From assembly GCA_002293125.1 (NCBI GenBank), contig DBCR01000053.1:3054-15611 (forward strand): a stretch of DNA of 12,558 bases. The letters are read 5' to 3'. A program made the position numbers and the translations under genes. The notes beneath the pieces were generated by a model. That model was not told the DNA's origin. It saw only the letters and a list, made by a program, of their open reading frames with translations, and did not search any database. Below are positions 1 through 5,181 of the stretch, piece by piece. Position 1 is the stretch's first letter; every line of letters begins with the position of its first letter. Source of the stretch: Opitutia bacterium UBA953 (GTDB lineage: Bacteria > Verrucomicrobiota > Verrucomicrobiia > Opitutales > UBA953).

Positions 1-495
1 GCCGCTCCGGCCGACGTCAACGAACTCATCTCCGACCTCTCCAAGGTTCCTGAGTCCATCCGCACCGCGGTCCGCAACAACGCCGGCGGCCACGCCAACC
101 ACACCTTCTTCTGGAACATCCTCTCCCCGAACGGCGGCGGCGAACCCGTCGGCGCCCTCAGTGAAGCCATCCAGAAGGCTTTCGGCGGTCTCGAAGGCGA
201 GAAGGGTCTCAAGGCTGCCTTCAAGGCCGCTGCGACCACCCGCTTCGGTTCCGGCTGGGCCTGGCTCGTCGTCAAGGCTGACAAGTCCATCGCCGTGACC
301 TCCACGCCGAACCAGGACAGCCCCCTCATGAAGGGCGTCGCCGACGTGAACGGCACCCCGGTCCTCGCCCTCGACGTCTGGGAACACGCCTACTACCTCA
401 AGTACCAGAACCGCCGCCCCGACTACGTGGACGCCTTCTGGAAGGTCGTCGACTGGAAGAAGGCCAACGAGATCTACGTCAAGGCCATCGCCTAA
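1..495 (+). CDS. sodA: Superoxide dismutase, Mn-type (3' part, start outside window)
   Basis: This is the C-terminal 164 residues of an Fe/Mn-family superoxide dismutase, which converts superoxide to hydrogen peroxide and oxygen. The reading frame is open from base 1 and ends with TAA at 493-495; the N-terminal part, with the first metal-ligand His, lies left of the window. Visible motifs, numbered from base 1, are GGHANHTFFW (residues 29-38, His34 a metal ligand), FGSGWAWLVV (82-91), and DVWEHAYY (125-132), in which Asp125 and His129 are the other two ligands. Family knowledge: Mn enzymes carry the active-site Gln in a context like NQDSPL and have Gly-Gly before the ligand His, whereas Fe enzymes carry the Gln near that His. 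Here NQDSPLM is present (Gln105) and GG precedes the His, so the Mn type is favoured; cambialistic use cannot be excluded. No signal peptide can be judged. The gene appears to be last in its unit, because a strong terminator starts 22 bases after the stop. Confidence 0.96.
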   Translation, partial: AAPADVNELISDLSKVPESIRTAVRNNAGGHANHTFFWNILSPNGGGEPVGALSEAIQKAFGGLEGEKGLKAAFKAAATTRFGSGWAWLVVKADKSIAVTSTPNQDSPLMKGVADVNGTPVLALDVWEHAYYLKYQNRRPDYVDAFWKVVDWKKANEIYVKAIA

Positions 496-517
496 GCGTT
501 TCGGTCATATCGGTCTT

Positions 518-548
518 AAGAAGCGGCCCCTCGGCCGCTTCTTTGTTT
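518..548 (+). terminator. Rho-independent terminator after sodA
   Basis: An 11-bp perfect stem (518-528 pairing with 533-543) with a 4-base loop (CCTC, 529-532) is followed by TTTGTTT-like sequence to 548. It lies 22 bases after the sodA stop codon. The stem is GC-rich in the middle, and its A/T-rich base merges into the U-tract, as expected of an intrinsic terminator. It separates sodA from the exported-enzyme pair that follows. Confidence 0.9.
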
Positions 549-575
549 GGCAGGCGAGCCCGGGTGTGCTTGCAT
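547..575 (+). promoter_or_regulatory. Possible sigma-70 promoter for the acetylesterase/beta-helix pair
   Basis: TTGGCA (547-552, 5 of 6 to the -35 consensus) is followed after 17 bases by TTGCAT (570-575, only 3 of 6 to the -10 consensus). A TG at 567-568 sits where an extended -10 would place it. Transcription would begin near A582, only about 6 bases before the ATG at 588. This is a weak match in a short gap right after the sodA terminator, where a promoter is expected. It is inferred from sequence only. Confidence 0.25.
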
Positions 576-587
576 GGTCTTACCCCG

Positions 588-1634
588 ATGCGTTGCCTCT
601 TGCCGTTGTTATTCGCCTGGGCGGTCGGGGTCGGCCCGGCTCGGACCACGGCGGCCGACGCGAGCCGGCCGGTGCAGGTCTACATCCTGCTGGGACAGTC
701 CAACATGGTGGGACTCGGGAAAGTCAGCGGCGGCGAGGGTTCGCTGGAATTCGCGGTCCGTCAGAAAAAGCTCTTCCCCCACCTCGTGGATACGGCCGGG
801 GCTTGGCGAGCGAGGGAAGACGTGCGTTACGTCCGCGTCATGGTCGGTCGCAACGGCGGGATGCAACTTTTCAACAATGAGTTCCTCAAGGTTGGCGGCA
901 AGACGCTGGGACCTGAATACGGCATCGGCCATCCGCTCGGCGACGCCGTGGAAGCACCGCTCATGCTCCTAAAGAGCTGCATTGGCAATCGTAGCCTCGG
1001 CTGGGATTTGCTCCCGCCCGGCAGCGAACGCTACGTCTTCGAAGGCAAAGTCTACGCCGGCTACAAGGATCGCCCCGACGCCTGGCCCGTCGATGCGGCC
1101 AAGGGTACCGCCACGGTCCCCGCCCCGTGGGTCGACAAGGTGGGCAAACCCATCGATTGGTATGCTGGTAAACAATACGACGACGACATCGCGAACGCGA
1201 AGAAGGTCCTCGCGGAACCTAGCAAGTACTACCCCGGCGCGACCCGCTACGAGGTCGCCGGCTTCTTCTTCTGGCAGGGCGAAAAAGACGTCGGCAACGC
1301 CGGCCACGCCGCTAAATACGAAGAAAACCTCGTGCGCTTCATCAAGCACCTCCGCAAGGACTTCGACGCCCCCAACGCCAAGTTCGTCCTCGCGACGCTC
1401 GGCGAGGCCACCAAAGGCAGCACTGGTAATGGCGGTAAAATCCTCGAAGCCCAACTTGCCGTCGACGGAGCCAGCGGTCGATACCCCGAATTCAAAGGCA
1501 ACGTCGCGACGGTCTATGCGCACCCCCTCTCCAAAGGCGGTTCAGGCAACAGCCATTACAACGGCAACGCCGAGACCTACATGGCCGTGGGCGAGGCGAT
1601 GGGCCAGGCCATGGTCGGACTCCTCAAGCAATGA
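588..1634 (+). CDS. Secreted SGNH/SASA-family carbohydrate acetylesterase (sialate O-acetylesterase-like)
   Basis: A 348-residue exported esterase of the SASA/DUF303 family, whose members remove O-acetyl groups from sugars (sialic acid, xylan or other glycans). The N-terminus is a short signal peptide (MRCLLPLLFAWAVGVG, likely cleaved after the Ala-Ala-Asp-Ala region near residues 22-25). The hallmark block VYILLGQSNMVG (31-42) supplies the nucleophile Ser38. GPEYG (108-112) and FFFWQGEKD (226-234, the family's W-Q-G-E block) follow, and NSHYNG (321-326) holds the likely catalytic His323. Residues about 140-215 form an extra Pro/Lys/Tyr-rich loop region, making the protein longer than a minimal SASA domain. 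Start choice: ATG 588 puts the signal peptide at the terminus. The frame is open back to TTG 543, but that codon lies in the terminator hairpin; GTG 564 is another option. No Shine-Dalgarno sequence is seen before 588. The stop overlaps the next start (ATGA at 1631-1634), so the two genes are probably co-translated. The true substrate cannot be read from sequence. Confidence 0.88.
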   Translation: MRCLLPLLFAWAVGVGPARTTAADASRPVQVYILLGQSNMVGLGKVSGGEGSLEFAVRQKKLFPHLVDTAGAWRAREDVRYVRVMVGRNGGMQLFNNEFLKVGGKTLGPEYGIGHPLGDAVEAPLMLLKSCIGNRSLGWDLLPPGSERYVFEGKVYAGYKDRPDAWPVDAAKGTATVPAPWVDKVGKPIDWYAGKQYDDDIANAKKVLAEPSKYYPGATRYEVAGFFFWQGEKDVGNAGHAAKYEENLVRFIKHLRKDFDAPNAKFVLATLGEATKGSTGNGGKILEAQLAVDGASGRYPEFKGNVATVYAHPLSKGGSGNSHYNGNAETYMAVGEAMGQAMVGLLKQ

Positions 1635-2986
1635 ACTCGACCTTAACCCTTCTCGCCTACGCGCTGCTCACCACGCAGCTCATCGCCCAGACGCCCGTCG
1701 GCGACGGGCAGGCGGATGACTCCGCCGCGCTCCAGAAACTCGTCGATGCGGGCGGCAGCGTGCAACTGCCCAAAGGACGCTACCGCTTGACTAAGACGGT
1801 CACGGTCGATCTCGCCAAACTCGGCGCCACCAGCATCTCCTCCGACGGAACCGCGACACTGATCATGGCAGGGCCCGGACCAGCCTTGAAAATCGTCGGC
1901 ACACACGGGGGAACCGCGGCGCCTAAATCCTTCAAGCCCGCCACCTGGGCCCAGCGTACGCCGGTCGTGCAAGGGCTCGAAGTCCTCGGGGCGCACGCCG
2001 AGGCCGACGGCATCGAAGCCACCGGCACGATGCAGCTCACCCTCTCTCGACTGACCATCCGCGAGTGCCGTCACGGGATCCACCTCACCGAGCGCAATCG
2101 CAACGTCATCATCTCGGAATGCCATCTCTACCGCAACCGCGGCGTCGGCCTCTTCCTTGATCGCGTCAACCTGCACCAGACCAACGTGCTCGGCTGTCAT
2201 ATCAGCTACAACCTCGGGGGCGGCATCGTCGCCGTCGGCGGCGAAGTCCGTAATCTACACATCGGGACCTGCGACATCGAGGCGAACCACGACGAGAACG
2301 GCCCGCCCTCGGCCAACATCCTGCTCGATTCCACCGGCGGCTCGATTGCGGAAGTAGCGATCACAGGCTGCACCATCCAGCACACCCACAAGGCCCCCGG
2401 CGCCGCGAACATCCGGATTCTCGGTGCCGGTACGGACCCTTCCCTGCTCCGCCGCGAAGGCCGCGCGACCACCCGCGAAGGCCACGTCACCATCATCGGC
2501 AACGTCTTCAGCGACGTGATGGTCAACATCGAGCTCCGCCAGGCCCGCGGCGTCACCATCTCAGCCAACACTTTCTGGGAAGGCTTTGAACACGACCTCC
2601 TCGTGGAGGACAGCATGAACATCGTCGTCACCGGCAACAACTTCGACCGCAACCCGCGCTATCTCGTCAATGGCTTCAACCTCGCCGAACAGAACGGCGT
2701 CGTGTTCCGGCGCACCGACGACTCCGCCTTCACGGGCAATATCGTGAGCGGTGTCCGCCGCCATCCCGCCGCGGTGCGCTTCGAAGGGGGCAAGCGCCTC
2801 CGCGTGCAGGATAACAGCATCCTCGACTCCGACGGCGAAGGCATCGCGCTGCGGGACGTCGTCGACAGTATCGTGACGGGCAATCTGATCCGGGACGCCC
2901 GCAAGGACCGCACAGGCGCCGCACCTGGCATCAGCGAACAAGGCTGCGCCGGTAACCTCGTGCAAGGTAACCTGACGGCTAAATAG
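1631..2986 (+). CDS. Secreted right-handed parallel beta-helix protein (pectate-lyase-3-like)
   Basis: A 451-residue exported protein with a signal peptide (MNSTLTLLAYALLTTQLIAQ, residues 1-20). Residues 24-60 match the start of the pectate-lyase-3/glycosyl-hydrolase-28-like helix fold: GDGQADDSAALQKLVDAGG, then VQLPKGRYRL. From about 115 to 450 there are many short repeats of the parallel beta-helix type (for example LTIRECRHGIHL, ISECHLYRNRGVGLFL, VTISANTFWEG, IVVTGNNFDRN, SIVTGNLIRD), with the typical Asn/Gly turns. Members of this fold act as polysaccharide lyases, hydrolases, epimerases or carbohydrate-binding proteins. I do not see a diagnostic catalytic set, so the activity is unassigned. 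Its start overlaps the acetylesterase stop by 4 bases (ATGA), and the pair likely acts on the same acetylated polysaccharide in the periplasm or outside the cell. It ends at TAG, 2 bases from the end of the convergent kinase-like gene, with no separate terminator seen. Confidence 0.88.
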   Translation: MNSTLTLLAYALLTTQLIAQTPVGDGQADDSAALQKLVDAGGSVQLPKGRYRLTKTVTVDLAKLGATSISSDGTATLIMAGPGPALKIVGTHGGTAAPKSFKPATWAQRTPVVQGLEVLGAHAEADGIEATGTMQLTLSRLTIRECRHGIHLTERNRNVIISECHLYRNRGVGLFLDRVNLHQTNVLGCHISYNLGGGIVAVGGEVRNLHIGTCDIEANHDENGPPSANILLDSTGGSIAEVAITGCTIQHTHKAPGAANIRILGAGTDPSLLRREGRATTREGHVTIIGNVFSDVMVNIELRQARGVTISANTFWEGFEHDLLVEDSMNIVVTGNNFDRNPRYLVNGFNLAEQNGVVFRRTDDSAFTGNIVSGVRRHPAAVRFEGGKRLRVQDNSILDSDGEGIALRDVVDSIVTGNLIRDARKDRTGAAPGISEQGCAGNLVQGNLTAK

Positions 2987-2988
2987 GC

Positions 2989-4191
2989 TCAGGCGCCGCC
3001 GCGGCGGATTTCGGAGCCTTCGAAGCGGATCGACACGCGCCAGACCTTCTTGACGCGCGTGATCACCTTGCCAGTACCGGCGACGATGGTCTCGGGGATC
3101 TCGATGCGATGCTGGTCGACCACGGCGTGGAAGCCACGCTCAGAGAAGATATCGATGAACATCGAGATCGCCAGAGGGTCGTCGAAGACCAGGGTCTCGA
3201 TATTGACGTGCGCCTGGCCGGAGATGGCGTGGGCCTTGATGATTGGCAGGAACTTGTCCTGGATCAGTTCGATGACCTGACGGAAGGTCTCGGCGTTACG
3301 CTCGGCGTAGTCATCCAGACGACGAACAAGGTCCTGGCGGGCATGCTGGACGATCTGCGACGCCAGCGGAATCGGCGAGATAAGGTCATACGTGTCTTCC
3401 GACAGCTCAAGGGAGCTCTGGTACTGCAGCTCCTTGATGATACGGGCCTGGACTTCGGCGAGCGAACCCTGCGCGTTGATGAAATGGTAGTGGAAGATGT
3501 CCCGCAGCGACTGCAGCGGCTCGTAAGTGCGCTCCTTGAAGACGCGGTAACGATTGCGGGCGGCGTCGGCCGTCAGGTCGGTCTTGCGGACTTCCGCGAG
3601 CGGTCCGCCTTCGCGGGCGGCCTTCTCGTTCTGGGCGATGGCTTCCTGCCCGCGCTTCAGCTGACGGCGGACGGACTCATTCTCATCGACGAACAGGACG
3701 AGGATATGGAAATGGGGTTTCGGGAAGCGGACGCCCGTCGAACCACGGAACTCGGTGCGGAGGTCGTTGAGCTTCGTAAAGAGGTGCTTGAGACACTCCA
3801 CCTGGACCATCGAGCGCGGGAAGCCGTCGACGATCGCGCCGCTGACGTATTCTTCGGCGAGTAACTTGCGGAAGAGGATCTCCACCACTTCGCGGTCGCC
3901 GACGAGCATGCCCGCGTCGATGCGCTTCTTGGCCTCGGGGCTCGAGAGCAGGTCGCTGACCACGATCGGGTCGGCGGCGTAGTCACGATACTGGAGGATG
4001 AACGCGGTGTTCGTACCCTTACCTGCGCCCGGGGCGCCATTGAGCCAGAAGATCTCGCGAGGAAAAGCTAGCTTCTCGCGGCCGATTTCGCGTTCCAGAC
4101 TGGACCAGACCGAGTCGAAGATGATCTGGCCATCCTTGACCTCAAGGTCGCTGATGCCGTTGCCGGCGGGTCTGGGCTGAGCGTCGCTCAT
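2989..4191 (-). CDS. Adenylate kinase-like nucleoside monophosphate kinase with extra N- and C-terminal regions
   Basis: A 400-residue cytoplasmic P-loop kinase related to adenylate kinase (ATP + NMP to ADP + NDP). Residues 46-60 include the beta1-P-loop EIFWLNGAPGAGKGT. Residues 79-110 resemble the NMP-binding segment (SDLL, then an AGMLVGDREVVEIL stretch). VDGFPRSMVQ (121-130) is the adenylate kinase DGFPR motif. Residues 212-250 fit the closing Arg-rich helix and last strand (RNRYRVFKERTYEPL, then FHYHFINAQGSLAEV). The classic Cys4 or short LID with its conserved Arg/His pattern is not obvious; residues 170-210 are a charged substitute. Adenylate kinases are usually about 180-220 residues. 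Here there are about 45 residues before the P-loop and about 140 after the kinase fold. Substrate is therefore uncertain. Start: ATG 4191 (MSDAQPRPAG) is preferred; the frame is open further to TTG 4239, but that codon lies in the upstream terminator. No strong ribosome-binding site is seen. Confidence 0.85.
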   Translation of the reverse strand: MSDAQPRPAGNGISDLEVKDGQIIFDSVWSSLEREIGREKLAFPREIFWLNGAPGAGKGTNTAFILQYRDYAADPIVVSDLLSSPEAKKRIDAGMLVGDREVVEILFRKLLAEEYVSGAIVDGFPRSMVQVECLKHLFTKLNDLRTEFRGSTGVRFPKPHFHILVLFVDENESVRRQLKRGQEAIAQNEKAAREGGPLAEVRKTDLTADAARNRYRVFKERTYEPLQSLRDIFHYHFINAQGSLAEVQARIIKELQYQSSLELSEDTYDLISPIPLASQIVQHARQDLVRRLDDYAERNAETFRQVIELIQDKFLPIIKAHAISGQAHVNIETLVFDDPLAISMFIDIFSERGFHAVVDQHRIEIPETIVAGTGKVITRVKKVWRVSIRFEGSEIRRGGA

Positions 4192-4237
4192 GAGGGTAAG
4201 GAAGTAGAAGTAAATCGGCCTGCCTAACCTGCGAGGC

Positions 4238-4257
4238 AAAAAAGCGACGTCGTCGCT
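4238..4257 (-). terminator. Rho-independent terminator after the secreted unknown protein gene
   Basis: Read on the minus strand, AGCGAC-GAC-GTCGCT forms a 6-bp stem with a 3-base loop (4257-4243) followed by a run of T (six on the minus strand, 4243-4238, the first of which is also the last base of the stem). It starts 14 bases after the TAA of the 4272-5147 gene. It would end the aas-glgP-unknown transcript and leave the kinase-like gene, 47 bases further on, with its own promoter or dependent on read-through. Confidence 0.78.
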
Positions 4258-4271
4258 CCATTTTCGGGCAA

Positions 4272-5147
4272 TTACTTCTTAACGCCCTTAGTCTGCACCT
4301 CATCCGACCCCGGCTTGACCACCGGCAGGCCGGGGTCACTGGAGCGATTCCGGCGGAACTGATAGCGGTTGATGTCCTGCATCGAAAGCTGGTCGACCGT
4401 CTTCGGGGCGGGGTTGAGCCGGCCCTGCCAGTTAGATTTCACGCCGGCATACTTGGCGTTGGTCTCGATGCCCATGCGCTCCTCCCAATCCTTTACCTCG
4501 GCCTTAGTGCCGCTGACGGAAGACTTGATGCGATCGACGGACTTCACCTCGACGGTATCCTTCGGACGGACTGGTGCGCCGAGCGTGTCCGTGAGTTCGA
4601 TGTCGGACTTCTTGCGGCCGATGGTGTCATAGCGACCGTGCCAGGTGTCGAGGGTGATGAGATTGTTTCGGGAGTAGACCTGATCCTTGCCGATGGAAGA
4701 CATGGCTGTGTCGAAGCGCTGCTCCATGAGTCCACTGGACTTGGATGCCTTCTTGAGGCCAGCGTTGAAATCCACGGCACCATCGACGCCCTTGCCGATA
4801 CCCTTCCCTTCGAAGGTAAACGGGACCGTGCGACCGTCGGCGCTCTTGATGGACTGCTTCGGCGCAGGAGCGGGCAAGGGCGCAACTTCAGCGGAACTAG
4901 CAGTGGCGGCAGGAGCGGAGCTGCTGGCCGGACGAGGCGCCGTCATCACGCGAGACTTGGTCGGAGTGCCGTCCATCGGACGGCCATCGGCATCGTAGCG
5001 ATAGACTTGAGTTCCTTCGATACCCCCTTCGGCCGTGATGACCACCCCGGCCTTCATCGCGCCAGGCGGACGCTCGGCAGCCGACAGCGTCAAAGCAGAC
5101 ACGGCCAGCAGGACGGGGATGGAGATGCGAGGTCGCAAGGCATCCAT
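4272..5147 (-). CDS. Secreted protein of unknown function
   Basis: A 291-residue protein that I do not recognise. It starts with a signal peptide (MDALRPRISIPVLLAVSALTLS, probable cleavage after SAA near residue 24), with no lipobox Cys. Residues 30-66 include a YRYDADGRPMDGTP stretch. Residues 70-98 are an Ala/Pro/Ser-rich linker. Residues 100-291 look like a folded, charged domain with KSADGRTVPFTFEGKGIGKG, then TLDTWHGRYDTIGRKKSDIEL, a WEERMG motif (221-226) and a basic RYQFRRNRSS (261-270) close to the end. No enzyme motif is evident. ATG 5147 is chosen because it begins the signal peptide and has AAGG about 8 bases upstream. The same frame is open further into glgP, but that part is glgP's coding sequence in another frame. 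It lies 34 bases behind glgP and is probably co-transcribed. An exported structural, envelope or binding role is only a guess. Confidence 0.8.
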   Translation of the reverse strand: MDALRPRISIPVLLAVSALTLSAAERPPGAMKAGVVITAEGGIEGTQVYRYDADGRPMDGTPTKSRVMTAPRPASSSAPAATASSAEVAPLPAPAPKQSIKSADGRTVPFTFEGKGIGKGVDGAVDFNAGLKKASKSSGLMEQRFDTAMSSIGKDQVYSRNNLITLDTWHGRYDTIGRKKSDIELTDTLGAPVRPKDTVEVKSVDRIKSSVSGTKAEVKDWEERMGIETNAKYAGVKSNWQGRLNPAPKTVDQLSMQDINRYQFRRNRSSDPGLPVVKPGSDEVQTKGVKK

Positions 5148-5181
5148 CTTGGGGACCTTGGCGACCGACCTCAATCCCTTC

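Noticed and set aside
543..587. TTG start at 543 for the acetylesterase
   Set aside because: The codon lies in the sodA terminator stem and tail, and it would place 15 residues before an otherwise good signal peptide.
2996..3007. 12-base perfect palindrome at the convergent junction as a shared terminator
   Set aside because: It lies inside the kinase-like gene's last codons, leaves almost no loop, and has no T-run on either side.
3109..3864. 251-codon open frame opposite the NMP-kinase-like gene
   Set aside because: It is antisense to a gene with P-loop and DGFPR motifs and has no motif of its own.
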